DNA of 15,072 bases from DASULA01 sp036278435 (GTDB taxonomy: Bacteria; Actinomycetota; Actinomycetes; Mycobacteriales; DASULA01), in assembly GCA_036278435.1 (NCBI GenBank), contig DASULA010000085.1, positions 1 to 15,072 of the forward strand, written 5' to 3'. Positions 1 through 8,402 of the stretch are shown here, piece by piece. Each line of letters starts with the position of its first letter. The stretch's first letter is position 1. Below the pieces are notes generated by a model. It made no database searches, was not told the DNA's origin, and saw nothing but the letters and a program-made list of their open reading frames with translations. Both the position numbers and the translations under genes were made by a program.

Positions 1-86
1 GTCACCGGGGACGCCGGTCACGCCGCGATCCCGGCGAGTCTCGCGAGCCCGGCCGCACCCGGCCGCGGGCCGCTGCCGGCGGTTCC

Positions 87-100
87 GGTCACCGGTGACC
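87..100. repeat. 14-bp perfect palindrome
   Basis: GGTCACCGGTGACC is its own reverse complement. It lies outside any confident gene, beyond the end of the importer cluster. It could be an operator for a gene left of the window or a chance GC-rich palindrome. There is no partner copy in the window, so the function is open. Confidence 0.3.
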
Positions 101-117
101 CCTCCCTCCTCCGACGG

Positions 118-143
118 CCGGTGGCGGTGGCACCGCCAGCCGG
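118..143 (-). terminator. Probable hairpin terminator after the binding-protein gene
   Basis: The arms CCGGTGGCGGT (118-128) and ACCGCCAGCCGG (132-143) pair over 11 bp with one bulged base around a 3-nt loop. The hairpin begins about 58 nt past the stop codon of the minus-strand binding-protein gene. There is no T-run after it, as is common for actinobacterial terminators. Position and strength support termination, but this is inference. Confidence 0.4.
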
Positions 144-200
144 ATCAGATCCCGCGCAACCGGCCCGCCGGGGCCCGTGACACCCCGGCGGACCGAAGCG

Positions 201-1445
201 TCAGCCGACCTTGACCGGCGGCAGCACCTGGTCGGCCGGGATGGCGTCGGAGGAGGTGACCGAGAATCCGGCTGACGACGAGTCCGGCTTGACCTGCCAC
301 ACCGTGACCGGGGACTGCAACAGGTGGTCCTTGGCCCGGAACGTCAACGGACCCTTGGGCGTGTCGAACGTCATGCCGGCCATGGCCGCGCGCACCTTGG
401 CCGGATCGGTGCTTCCGGCCTTCTCGATCGCGGCCTTGTAGGCCAGTACGGCGGTGTAACCCTCGTAGGACCAGGCGTTGGGCTTGGCCCCCTTGTTGGC
501 CGCGGCGTAACCGGACACGAACGTGGAGTTGGTGCCGTTGTCGTAGGCGCCGTCGTAGTAGTCGTAGACGAAGTACATCGGCGGGGTGTCCGCACCGAGC
601 GCCTCGGCGGTGGGGGTGGACCCACCCAGGTTGATCACCGTGGCGTACTTGTTGAACATGTCGAAGGACTTGCCCTGCTTGGCCAGGCCGATGGTGGTCG
701 CGCCGAAGGTGGCCATCATCAGTCCGGTCGAGGTGGCGCTGTCAGCCGGCAGCCCGGACAGCAGCGAGGTGATGTGCGAGTTGAACTGGGTCTCGGTGAG
801 CGGGACGAACACCTGCTTGCGGTAGGTGGCGTCACTTTCCAGACCGGACAGGTCCTGCTGGAACGACGTGGTCACCTCGTGCCCGAACTCGTAGTCCGGA
901 GCCACGGAGTCCCAGCTCTTCACCGAGCCGAACTTCTGCGCGGCCAGCGCGGCGGTGGCCTTGGCCAGCATGAAGTTGTTCGGCGCGATCTCGAAGAAGC
1001 TGGGCACGAACTTCGTGGTCTCCAGCAGGTTGGACTGGCAGGACGTGCCGACCAGCAGGCCACCCAGTTGCTGCACGATCGGCGCGACAGCCAGGCAGTC
1101 CGAATCGGTGGTCAGGCCGAACAGCAGCTTGGTGCCCGAGCCGAGGAACGCGCGGGCAGCCTGCACTGAGGCGTTCGGGTCGACCTGCTCGTCCTTGACG
1201 TCGAGTTTGAGTTTGCGACCGAGCACCCCGCCCGCGTCGTTGATCTGCTTGACCGCCAGCTCGGCGCCGGCCCGGTGGGACTGGCCGATCTGGGCGAGCG
1301 GACCGGACGTGGTGACGATCGCGCCCAGTGTGATGGGTCCGGACGAGCTGCCCGAGTCGCCGGACGACCCGCAGCCGCTGGCGACCAGTGCCAGGCACGC
1401 GGCGGCCGGGGCCAGCACCCGAAACCGCGTGGATTGGTGCCGCAT
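201..1445 (-). CDS. ABC importer substrate-binding lipoprotein, branched-chain amino acid/amide (HAAT) type
   Basis: Extracytoplasmic solute-binding protein of 414 residues, the usual size for Peripla_BP_6 proteins that feed LivHMGF-type importers. The N-terminus is a lipoprotein signal: basic start, hydrophobic core and lipobox VASGC with the lipidated Cys at residue 25, then a Gly/Ser-rich linker. The mature part opens with ITLGAIVTTSGPLAQIG and continues with GAELAVKQINDAGGVLGRKL, both hallmarks of the family. The ATG at 1445 is preceded by AGGAGG with a 4-nt gap, which fixes the start. It lies last in the importer cluster, 145 nt after livF, behind its own copy of the putative IclR operator (1478-1502), so it can probably be transcribed separately and at higher level. 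The ligand cannot be deduced; the amidase genes nearby make an amide or N-heterocycle plausible. Confidence 0.93.
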   Translation of the reverse strand: MRHQSTRFRVLAPAAACLALVASGCGSSGDSGSSSGPITLGAIVTTSGPLAQIGQSHRAGAELAVKQINDAGGVLGRKLKLDVKDEQVDPNASVQAARAFLGSGTKLLFGLTTDSDCLAVAPIVQQLGGLLVGTSCQSNLLETTKFVPSFFEIAPNNFMLAKATAALAAQKFGSVKSWDSVAPDYEFGHEVTTSFQQDLSGLESDATYRKQVFVPLTETQFNSHITSLLSGLPADSATSTGLMMATFGATTIGLAKQGKSFDMFNKYATVINLGGSTPTAEALGADTPPMYFVYDYYDGAYDNGTNSTFVSGYAAANKGAKPNAWSYEGYTAVLAYKAAIEKAGSTDPAKVRAAMAGMTFDTPKGPLTFRAKDHLLQSPVTVWQVKPDSSSAGFSVTSSDAIPADQVLPPVKVG

Positions 1446-1477
1446 GGCTCCTCCTGAGGGGCCGGTTCCCGCTCATG

Positions 1478-1502
1478 TTCCGCTGAGCGGTACTCTGTTT
1501 CA
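1478..1502. promoter_or_regulatory. Putative IclR operator, site A (binding-protein gene)
   Basis: Reads TTCCG-CTGAG-CGGTA-CTCTG-TTTCA: three alternating 5-nt half-sites separated by exactly 5 nt, matching sites at 5039-5063 and 13439-13463. It begins 33 nt upstream of the binding-protein ATG. The outer pair TTCCGC/GCGGTA is a palindrome with one mismatch. A palindrome plus a third half-site is the arrangement described for PobR/PcaU-type IclR regulators. A minus-strand TTGAAA followed after 17 nt by GAACAT would put the element between -35 and -10, but that -10 is poor and the promoter is not firmly placed. Confidence 0.65.
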
Positions 1503-1590
1503 ATTTCTTATGTCTAGCACGAATCCCGGCCGCGGGACCCGGCGTTCACCGAATTGGGACGATGGCCGGGACCGCCAGGGCGCCGGGTAG

Positions 1591-2308
<718 letters not shown>

Positions 2309-2319
<11 letters not shown>

Positions 2320-3061
2320 GTCCCCCCAGGTACACCTCGATCACGTCGTCGCGCCGGCGCACCTGCTCGGGTTCGCCGGTGCACAACACCCGCCCGTAGT
2401 GCAGCACGGTCAGTTGCTGGGCCAGGTCGAACACAACCTTCATGTCGTGCTCGGTGAGCAGGATGGCCATGCCGGTGGCCCGCCACAGTTGCCGGATCAG
2501 CTCAACGGTCGCCTCGGTCTCGGTCGGCGACATCCCGGCCGTCGGCTCGTCCAGCAGCAGCACCGAGGGGTCCAGCGCCAGCGCCATGCCGATCTCCAGC
2601 CGCTTGCGGTCGCCCTGGGACAGTTCACGGGCGAGCTTGGCCTGCTGGTCGGCCAGCCGGACCCGTTCCAGCGCCTCGTCCACCCGGCCGGCGTGCCGGT
2701 CCGGTACGCCCCGCCAGAACGCCAGCGTGCCACCGGCCGAGGCCAGCACCGCCGAGGTGATGTTGTCGCGCACGGTCATCTCGCCGAACACCCGGGCGAC
2801 CTGGAACGCCCGGGCCAGGCCCAGCCGCACCCTGGCCCGGGGGCTGGCCCGGGTCACGTCCCGGCCGGCCAGCCACACCCGGCCGCGCTCCGGGCGGTGC
2901 TCCCCGGCGATCACCCCGAACAGGGTGGACTTGCCGGCCCCGTTCGGGCCGATGACGGCGTGCACCTGCCCGGCGGCCAGGTCCAGCGACACGTCGTCGA
3001 GGGCCAGGTGGCCGCCGAATCGCTTGACCACACGGTGCGCCCGCAGGGCCACCTCACTCAT
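2309..3061 (-). CDS. livG: LivG-type ABC importer ATPase
   Basis: Second ATPase of the importer, 250 residues from the chosen start. Numbered from that start, it has Walker A GPNGAGKST (38-46), the variant signature LSQGDRK (147-153) typical of LivG, Walker B VLLLDEP (167-173) and a switch-His segment LLTEHDM (201-207). The LivG-type segment RLGLARAFQ precedes VFGEMTVRDNI. A TTG two codons upstream (3067) is also in frame, but the ATG at 3061 has GAGGG at a 6-nt spacing and overlaps the livM stop by 8 nt, so I prefer it. The 3' end overlaps livF. LivG and LivF are expected to form the ATPase heterodimer under the LivH/LivM membrane pair. Confidence 0.92.
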
Positions 3062-4118
3062 CGGCAACCCTCGGTGCGGGTTCCGGCCCCGGCCCGGACC
3101 ACGCCCGGCGCCGGGCCCGGCGCCGCGCCAGCCGGGCCGCCAGGTCGGCGGCGGTGGCCGGCAGGCTGAGCAGCCCGCGCGGCAGGAAGATCAGCACGGC
3201 CAGCAGCAGCAGGCCGGTGACGAACAGGAACGACGTGGTGATCTCGTTCAGGTAGTGCAACAGCCAGGTGAAAAGCACCGCGCCGGCCGCCGGGCCGAGG
3301 AAGTAGCCCATGCCGCCGAGCAGCAGCATGATGATCGGGGTGGCCGAACCGGTCCAGAACATCGCGTCGGGGGTGACGATCTGGTTGGCGTAGCCGAACA
3401 GCGCCCCGGCCAACCCGGCCCCGCACCCGGCCAGGGTGAACGCGAGCACCCGGTAGGCCCGCACGTTCACCCCGAGGAACGCCGCCCGCACCTCGTCCTG
3501 TCGGATGGACCTCAGGGTGTGCCCGAACGGCGACCGGGAGATCCGCCAGAAGGCGAGCACCCCCAGGCCCACGCAGCCGGCCAGGAAGTACCAGAACACG
3601 GTCGGGTCATCCAGGCGCAGCCCAGCCACCGGTTCGATGGTCACGCTCGGGATGCCGTTGAACCCGCCGAACGCGTCGGTCCGGATCACCAGCGTGTAGC
3701 AGGCCTGCGCGACGGCCAGGGTAAGCATGGCGAAGGCCAACCCGGTGGTCCGCCAGGTGAGCAGGCCGGTCAGGCCGGCGGCCAGCCCGGCGCAGCCGAT
3801 CGCGGCGAGCAGCAGTAGCGGAGGCGACCAGCCGTGGCCGACGCCCAACGCCACGGTGTAGGCGCCCACGCCGAAGAACGCGGCCTGGCCGAACGACGGG
3901 ATGCCGGCCTCGCCGAACAGCAGGTTCACGCTGGTGGCGAACAGCACCTGCACCGCCGCGGTCTCCCAGACGAACAGCAGGCCGCCGTCGGTGGTGTGCG
4001 GCAGGGCCAGCACCACGGCCAGCACGGCCACCGCCACGGCCAGCCGCAGGGCCAGCCGCCAGCGGCGGTGGACCGCTGGTCGGCGCGGGACGGGTCGGCG
4101 CCCGGCGAGGGTGGCCAC
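3054..4118 (-). CDS. livM: LivM-type ABC importer permease
   Basis: Integral membrane subunit, 354 residues. After a basic N-terminus (Arg-rich, 7-26) there are multiple hydrophobic segments. The family segment LLFGEAGIPSFGQAAFFGVGAY lies at about 66-87. The cytoplasmic coupling stretch SPFGHTLRSIRQDEVRAAFLGVN (196-218) would dock on the ATPases, and the hallmark FLPRGLL (311-317) precedes an Arg/Pro-rich cytoplasmic tail. The GTG start at 4118 lies 3 nt after the livH stop, so the genes are probably co-translated. The Arg-rich tail (330-340) is longer than in many LivM proteins; it looks like ordinary GC-rich drift rather than a domain. Subfamily certain, substrate unknown. Confidence 0.92.
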   Translation of the reverse strand: MATLAGRRPVPRRPAVHRRWRLALRLAVAVAVLAVVLALPHTTDGGLLFVWETAAVQVLFATSVNLLFGEAGIPSFGQAAFFGVGAYTVALGVGHGWSPPLLLLAAIGCAGLAAGLTGLLTWRTTGLAFAMLTLAVAQACYTLVIRTDAFGGFNGIPSVTIEPVAGLRLDDPTVFWYFLAGCVGLGVLAFWRISRSPFGHTLRSIRQDEVRAAFLGVNVRAYRVLAFTLAGCGAGLAGALFGYANQIVTPDAMFWTGSATPIIMLLLGGMGYFLGPAAGAVLFTWLLHYLNEITTSFLFVTGLLLLAVLIFLPRGLLSLPATAADLAARLARRRARRRAWSGPGPEPAPRVADE

Positions 4119-4121
4119 CGG

Positions 4122-5006
4122 TTACAACGCCCCGCCCGCCGCGCCGGCCACCCTGGACCCGAGCAGCCCGCGCGGGCGCACGACGAGCACCAGCGCCATC
4201 ACCAGGTACAGCGAGAAGTCGGCCAGCCAGGGCGCCTGGGTGACCAGGAAGCTGTGCACCAGGCCGAGGATCAGCGCGGCCACGAACGAGCCGGCGACGC
4301 TGCCGAATCCGCCGATGATGACCACCGCGAACGCCTGGATGATGAAGGTGAGGGCCACGTCGGGCACCAGGCTCAGGGTCGGGCCGGCCAGCCCGCCGCC
4401 CAGCCCGGCCAGCGCGATGCCCAATCCGAAGGTGAGCGCGAACACCCGGTTGACGTTCACCCCGAGCAGCCCGGCCATGAACCGGTCCTCGGCCACCGCG
4501 GTGAGCTGCCGGCCCCAGTCGGTGCGCCGGATCAGCAGGTGCAGGCCGATCACGGTGACCAGGCCGACCGCGACGACCAGGATGTCGTAGCGCGGGATGG
4601 TCGCCCCGGCCAGCCGGAAGCTGGTGACCAGGGCGGCCGGCTCGGACTGGCTGCGCGGGTTCTGGCCCCAGACGAGCTGCACCGCGCCGGACAGGATGAG
4701 CAGCAGCGCGTAGGTGCCAAGCAGCGAGGTCTCCACCGGAAGCTGGTAGAGCCGGCGGAACAGCACCCGTTCGCTGGCCACCCCCACCGCGGCAGTGACC
4801 AGCGCGGCGGCGAGGATGAGCAGCACGAACAGCCAGATCGGCCGGGACTGCCCGCGCAGGAACTCATACGACACGTACGCGCCGACCACGAAGAAGCCGC
4901 CGTGGGCGAAGTTGACGACCCGCATCACGCCGAGGATGAGCGTCAACCCGCTGGCCACCAGGAACAGGAGCATGCCGTCGGACAGCCCGGTCGCCAGAAC
5001 GATCAA
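4122..5006 (-). CDS. livH: LivH-type ABC importer permease, TTG start
   Basis: Integral membrane partner of LivM, 294 residues, normal LivH length. It carries the LivH signature GVMRVVNFAHGGFFVVGAYVS (26-46), a coupling region around RRTDWGRQLTAVAEDRFMAGLLGVN (160-184) and the terminal VVRPRGLLG (275-283), with hydrophobic segments between. The start is TTG at 5006, preceded by CAGGTGA. The only nearby alternative, an ATG at codon 12, would remove part of the first membrane helix. It is the first gene of the livHMGF block and reads divergently from iclR. The shared upstream region contains operator site B, whose edge is 33 nt from this start, the same distance as site A from the binding-protein start, which supports the TTG. 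Confidence 0.92.
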   Translation of the reverse strand: MIVLATGLSDGMLLFLVASGLTLILGVMRVVNFAHGGFFVVGAYVSYEFLRGQSRPIWLFVLLILAAALVTAAVGVASERVLFRRLYQLPVETSLLGTYALLLILSGAVQLVWGQNPRSQSEPAALVTSFRLAGATIPRYDILVVAVGLVTVIGLHLLIRRTDWGRQLTAVAEDRFMAGLLGVNVNRVFALTFGLGIALAGLGGGLAGPTLSLVPDVALTFIIQAFAVVIIGGFGSVAGSFVAALILGLVHSFLVTQAPWLADFSLYLVMALVLVVRPRGLLGSRVAGAAGGAL

Positions 5007-5038
5007 GAGTCACCTGCCGGAACGCCGCCGATGCGATG

Positions 5039-5063
5039 TTCCGTGTAACGGTACACTGTTCCA
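5039..5063. promoter_or_regulatory. Putative IclR operator, site B (livH/iclR intergenic)
   Basis: Reads TTCCG-TGTAA-CGGTA-CACTG-TTCCA, the same three-half-site layout as sites A and C. The outer palindrome TTCCGT/ACGGTA has one mismatch. It lies in the divergent region between livH and the IclR gene. It is therefore placed both to regulate the importer and to let the regulator control its own transcription, the usual arrangement for this family. Confidence 0.7.
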
Positions 5064-5085
5064 CGATTCCGGGTGGGGCTAATCT
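5057..5085 (+). promoter_or_regulatory. Candidate iclR promoter (weak)
   Basis: A TAATCT box (5080-5085) fits the TANNNT -10 form. The hexamer 17 nt upstream (5057-5062) is a poor -35 and lies inside operator site B. Transcription would begin near 5092, leaving a leader of about 105 nt to the chosen ATG. If correct, a protein bound at site B would cover the -35, consistent with autoregulation. Confidence 0.25.
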
Positions 5086-5197
5086 CATGGTCGGACACCG
5101 GCGTCCCAGGCGTCTCAGCTATCACGTGGACGTCACCGTGCGTCGGTCGCCGCGTGTACGCGCCCAGGGCGGGCGGCCGAGCGGGACGGGACGGTTG

Positions 5198-6007
5198 ATG
5201 GCCACGAGACAGACCGGTGGGCCGGCGCCGGCGGGTATGCCGTCCGGCGACACGGTGACTGCGGTGCTGCGCACCGCCGACGTGCTGAGCCTGTTCGCCC
5301 GTTCGAACAGACCGACCCTCGGGGTGACCGAGATCGCCACCGAGCTGCACCTGTCCAAGGCGGTGGTGTCACGGATTTTGTCCTCGCTGCGGGCCCGGGG
5401 TTTCGTCGAGTCCGACGAGGCCACCCGCCGGTACGCGCTGGGTCCGCAGGGACTACTGCTCGGACTTGCCGCTCTGGGCCGGGTGGATGTGCGCCAACTC
5501 GCCCGGGAGAAGATGACCGAACTGTCCGCGGCCACCGAGGAGACCGCCACCCTGTCGGTGCGGACCGGCTGGGAGCGGGTCTACGTCGACCAGGTCACCC
5601 CGCACCGGGACATCAAGATGGTGGTACCGATCGGCCGGCCACTGCCCCTGCACGCCGGTGCCTCCTCCCGGGCGTTCCTGGCCTTCCTGCCGCCGGCCGA
5701 GCAGGACCGCTTCTTCGCCGAGGCCGGCCCGCTGGCCGCGCTCACCCCGTTGACCCAGACCGACCCCGGCAGGCTGCGGGCCGAACTGACCGAGGCCCGT
5801 ACCCGCGGCTACGCGGTGTCCCGGGGCGAGCGCCAGCACGGCGCCGGGTCGGTGGCCGCGCCGGTGTTCGGCCCGGACGGCCAGCCCCAGGCGGTGATCA
5901 GCGTGTGCGGCCCGGTGGAACGCTTCACCCCGCACATGGACCGGGCCGCCGCCCTGCTCTGCCAGGCCACCCGCCGCCTGTCCCAACAACCCGGCCACTG
6001 GACCTGA
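5198..6007 (+). CDS. IclR-family transcriptional regulator
   Basis: Cytoplasmic DNA-binding regulator, 269 residues from the ATG at 5198. The N-terminal winged HTH (about 20-80) contains LGVTEIATELHLSKAVVSRIL with the recognition helix near 53-62. The C-terminal IclR effector domain (about 95-265) shows the family stretches LHAGASSRAFLAFLP (151-165) and RGYAVSRGERQHGAGSVAAPVF (203-224). The frame is open back to an ATG at 5036, but that start would overlap operator site B and add 54 residues unlike the family. I therefore use 5198, although its ribosome site (GGGACGG) is weak and an intermediate GTG is possible. It is divergent from livH and probably controls the importer and the amidase operon through the shared 25-bp sites. 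The effector is unknown; activator or repressor cannot be decided. Confidence 0.9.
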   Translation: MATRQTGGPAPAGMPSGDTVTAVLRTADVLSLFARSNRPTLGVTEIATELHLSKAVVSRILSSLRARGFVESDEATRRYALGPQGLLLGLAALGRVDVRQLAREKMTELSAATEETATLSVRTGWERVYVDQVTPHRDIKMVVPIGRPLPLHAGASSRAFLAFLPPAEQDRFFAEAGPLAALTPLTQTDPGRLRAELTEARTRGYAVSRGERQHGAGSVAAPVFGPDGQPQAVISVCGPVERFTPHMDRAAALLCQATRRLSQQPGHWT

Positions 6008-6039
6008 TCGGCGAGCGGCCCGATTCTCAGCCCGAGGAA

Positions 6040-6399
6040 TCAGGCCAGCACGGTGCGCGCCATCGTGACGGTCTGGGGCGTCAACGTGTCGTCAGGGGCC
6101 GGCCAACTTGGGGTCGCCGCGCCGGCCGCGTGCAGCGCGGTGCGGATCACGTCGAACGCGCGCCGGTACGCCGTCGGGTGGTCACCAGTGGCAACCAGCA
6201 CACCGACCGCGACGGTGCTCGTGGACGCGTCGGTGGACACGTCGGCGTCGGTGATGTCGTTGTTGCACCGCTCCAGTGCGAGCAGCGACTCCATGACGTG
6301 CTCGCCGAAGGCATGGAAGCCCTCACGGTCGAAGGGTGCGCCCGCGCGCACGACATCGAAGGTGAGGGTGACCTGGATGGCCGCAGGACCTGCCTTCAT
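6040..6399 (-). CDS. Small hypothetical protein, actinobacterial type
   Basis: 119 residues from the ATG at 6399, which has GAGAGG about 7 nt upstream. An in-frame ATG at 6420 would add 7 residues and has no good ribosome site. I do not recognise a named domain. The pattern is a predicted strand (IQVTLTFDVV), a helix (FDREGFHAFGEHVMESLLALERC), a Thr/Ser-rich strand pair (ADVSTDASTSTVAVGVLVAT) and a helix ending FDVIRTALHAAGAATPSW. This resembles small alpha/beta hypothetical proteins common in actinomycetes. No signal peptide or membrane segment is visible. It lies 52 nt downstream of rloB on the same strand, so it could be a third gene of the defence operon or an unrelated resident. It converges with iclR, whose stop is 32 nt away. 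Confidence 0.7.
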   Translation of the reverse strand: MKAGPAAIQVTLTFDVVRAGAPFDREGFHAFGEHVMESLLALERCNNDITDADVSTDASTSTVAVGVLVATGDHPTAYRRAFDVIRTALHAAGAATPSWPAPDDTLTPQTVTMARTVLA

Positions 6400-6451
6400 C
6401 GTGCGTCCTCTCCCCAGCATGACTGCCGCCTGCCCGACCTGACGTATTCCC

Positions 6452-7069
6452 TCAGGATCGGCGGTACAGCGCGTCGATCGCCTCGCTCAGCCGCCACACC
6501 GAGGTGCTCGGGTTGCACTCCTTGACCGCGGCGTCACCGTGCTGTACCTCCAGCACCTTGGCCCGCTGCCTGGCCTCTTGGTGCCGGAGTTCGAGATCCT
6601 CGTATCCCTGCTCAGTGACATGCTTGCGACGGGCTGAGTAACCGGAGAGATACTTCTGTAGTTTATGGCATGCCTCATCCGTTGTCAGGTACGCCCGTTG
6701 ATCGACGAAATGCAACAGCAGCCACAGATCGAAGCAGGGGTGCGAGATGGCGCAGTTGATCTTCTTCTCCTTGGCGAGATCCAGCGCCTCGGCAATCTTT
6801 GGCTTCGTCTCCGGCGCTTCCACATCGAAGACACACCATATTTGATCGCCATCGAGATGTTCATTACTAGGGGTGTCCGCGGCAGCACGCTTCACCATGA
6901 TGTACGGGTCGCCCCCCACCGGTATTACCTGGAAAGTCACTTCCCGAAGACCCGACTTGACCTTGTTGAAGTACTGCTTTTCGGTTTTCTTTCCATCGCA
7001 GTAGATCCACACCGTTCTGCGCGGATGCCGAATTCCCTCCCGTCGCTTCGGTCGGCTCCGGTCACTCAC
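6452..7069 (-). CDS. rloB: RloB-like protein, partner of an AAA ATPase (probable phage defence)
   Basis: 205-residue cytoplasmic protein matching the RloB family (AbiLii type). Visible landmarks are YCDGKKTEKQYF (23-34), the acidic segment IWCVFDVEAPE (77-87), the family core ISHPCFDLWLLLHF (108-121) and NPSTSVWRL (186-194). RloB proteins are thought to carry a Toprim-like catalytic core. Here the acidic candidates would be D25, E30, D82 and E84, with Asp and Lys where I recall the family usually having Glu (CEGEKTE). The GTG start at 7069 has AGGTGA at 5 nt and follows the rloA stop by 4 nt, so the pair is one unit. Codon choice is visibly less GC-biased than in the flanking catabolic genes, suggesting horizontal acquisition. 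The family call is strong; the biochemical activity is inferred. Confidence 0.85.
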   Translation of the reverse strand: MSDRSRPKRREGIRHPRRTVWIYCDGKKTEKQYFNKVKSGLREVTFQVIPVGGDPYIMVKRAAADTPSNEHLDGDQIWCVFDVEAPETKPKIAEALDLAKEKKINCAISHPCFDLWLLLHFVDQRAYLTTDEACHKLQKYLSGYSARRKHVTEQGYEDLELRHQEARQRAKVLEVQHGDAAVKECNPSTSVWRLSEAIDALYRRS

Positions 7070-7073
7070 GTAT

Positions 7074-8348
7074 TCACCTGGCTTCCCCTAGAGCAACGAC
7101 CAAGGTCTCGTCGATGAAGGGGACCGCGCCGTACCGTCCACGCAGATACGCCCGCTCAACATTGTCAAGGCTATCCCGAATCCGATACTCGGTCAGCGGA
7201 AATAGCCGGGTGGCTCCGGTCTTGGGATCCTTCTCGGTGAGCCAGATCTCGTCGCGGCGCAGCCTGGCCGGTGTGTTCGGTCCGAGCAGGGTCACGTCAT
7301 GGGTGTTGAACACGAGTTGGGCACCCCTGGGATTGGTGTCCGGATCCTGGAACAGTTTCACCAGATGACCGGCGAGGCTGGGATGGAGTCGCGCGTCAAG
7401 TTCGTCAACGACCAGCAGGTCGCCATGCCGCAACGTAGAGACGATCGGTCCGATCAGCTCCAGCCACGTCCGCGTTCCGCTGGATTCGGCCTCGATAGGG
7501 AGAAACTGGGTGCCGTGGCGTAGCGAGATCTTGGAGAGTTCGACGCTTGCTGGATCGAATTTCTCACCATCGGGAAGCCGCAGTCTGATCAGGTCGGTTA
7601 TCAACCGCCGTTCGGCATCGGACACATCTCGCGTACCGATCTCCACTTCGTCGATACCCAGATCGGCGAACCGGAGCAGCCGCAGAACGTCATCGCGCTC
7701 GTGTTCCTTGTAGATGTGCAGTGTCTCGCCGAGCCGCCCGCCCGCGTTGCCCGCAACGGCGACCCGCAAGTCCTCGGCGAACCACCGGTGCACCTCACTG
7801 AGCTGTTCGTGGTTGTTCGCCGCCGCCGCGGAGAGGAACAGGCTGTTCGATCGGGTCACCCGGCGGATCGCCTCGCGTTCACCCACCAGGTGCTCGCCAA
7901 ACTTGATGGATCCGTCGTCTGCCCGCTCGAACAGTGCCCGGCGCCTGTTCTTTGGATAGGCGTGGAGCCACTCTTCGCGGAACCTCGTGTCATCGCAGGT
8001 GAACCCGTATCGATAGCGCACACCACCCAGAGCGATCTCGACCTCGAACCGGCTCGGTCTGGTCCGGCTGCTCTGGTCCAGCAGGAAGGGTTGGCGCCGG
8101 ATCCGCTGCTCGGGCAGCCACCGCTGGTGCGAGAGGACCACCGCGGATCGCATGAACTGGAGTGCCTCCACGATCTTGGACTTGCCGGAGGCGTTTGCGC
8201 CGAAGATCCCGGCGACGGGCAGGACCTGAACCCCCGACCCCAGCGTGCGGGCGGCCGGGGCCTCCGGTCGCGGGTCCAGCGCGACCAAGCTCAGCTCCTG
8301 CTCCTTGCGGATCGAGGCATGGTTGGCCACCCAGAACCGCAACAACAT
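7074..8348 (-). CDS. rloA: RloA/AbiLi-like AAA ATPase (probable phage defence)
   Basis: ATPase of the ABC/SMC-like AAA_15/AAA_21 group, 424 residues. The N-terminus LLRFWVANHASIRKEQELSLVA is the family's opening strand. Walker A is GANASGKSK (50-58), the ABC-like signature ESSGT is at 288-292, Walker B LLVVDELD at 311-318 and the switch segment NTHD at 348-351. The middle third is the variable insertion typical of these OLD-like ATPases. Tandem ATGs lie at 8351 and 8348. AGGGGG is 3 nt from the first and 6 nt from the second, so I take 8348. An in-frame GTG at 8402 is unlikely because it overlaps the candidate promoter. It is directly followed by rloB. By analogy with AbiL and PARIS-type pairs, the ATPase may sense a phage trigger and release or activate the partner effector. 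Confidence 0.87.
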   Translation of the reverse strand: MLLRFWVANHASIRKEQELSLVALDPRPEAPAARTLGSGVQVLPVAGIFGANASGKSKIVEALQFMRSAVVLSHQRWLPEQRIRRQPFLLDQSSRTRPSRFEVEIALGGVRYRYGFTCDDTRFREEWLHAYPKNRRRALFERADDGSIKFGEHLVGEREAIRRVTRSNSLFLSAAAANNHEQLSEVHRWFAEDLRVAVAGNAGGRLGETLHIYKEHERDDVLRLLRFADLGIDEVEIGTRDVSDAERRLITDLIRLRLPDGEKFDPASVELSKISLRHGTQFLPIEAESSGTRTWLELIGPIVSTLRHGDLLVVDELDARLHPSLAGHLVKLFQDPDTNPRGAQLVFNTHDVTLLGPNTPARLRRDEIWLTEKDPKTGATRLFPLTEYRIRDSLDNVERAYLRGRYGAVPFIDETLVVALGEAR

Positions 8349-8372
8349 CATGCACCCCCTGAGTATGGCCTC

Positions 8373-8402
8373 AGCATAAGGGTTCGTCGGCTCTGGCGTC
8401 AC
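8373..8402 (-). promoter_or_regulatory. Candidate rloAB promoter
   Basis: On the minus strand GTGACG (8402-8397) and TATGCT (8378-8373) are separated by 18 nt. Transcription would start near 8366, leaving a short leader with AGGGGG before the ATG pair. A 5-bp inverted repeat CTGAG-N6-CTCAG (8359-8374) overlaps the expected start point and could bind a regulator. Support is moderate to weak. Confidence 0.35.

Larger units (their letters stand above)
1..200. other. Left-edge stretch with no assignable gene
   Basis: No gene could be assigned here with confidence. The forward frame beginning at base 1 stays open to a TGA at 178-180 and has mostly G or C in third positions. It could therefore be the Pro/Ala-rich tail of a plus-strand gene entering from the left, but the sequence is so GC-rich that other frames are open too and no family is recognisable. 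The stretch also holds a perfect palindrome (87-100) and a strong hairpin (118-143), listed separately. Confidence 0.4.

Noticed and set aside
1474..1505. TTGAAA-N17-GAACAT as the promoter of the binding-protein gene
   Set aside because: The -10 lacks the TA start expected of sigma-70-type promoters, and the similarity at site B is explained by the operator itself; not listed as a promoter.
3834..5048. 404-codon plus-strand open frame opposite livM and livH
   Set aside because: Low-complexity Gln/His/Arg/Gly-rich shadow of two permease genes with clear family motifs on the other strand.
5036..5197. Longer IclR protein starting at the ATG at 5036
   Set aside because: It would begin inside operator site B and add 54 residues unlike the family; the candidate promoter would also start transcription after it.
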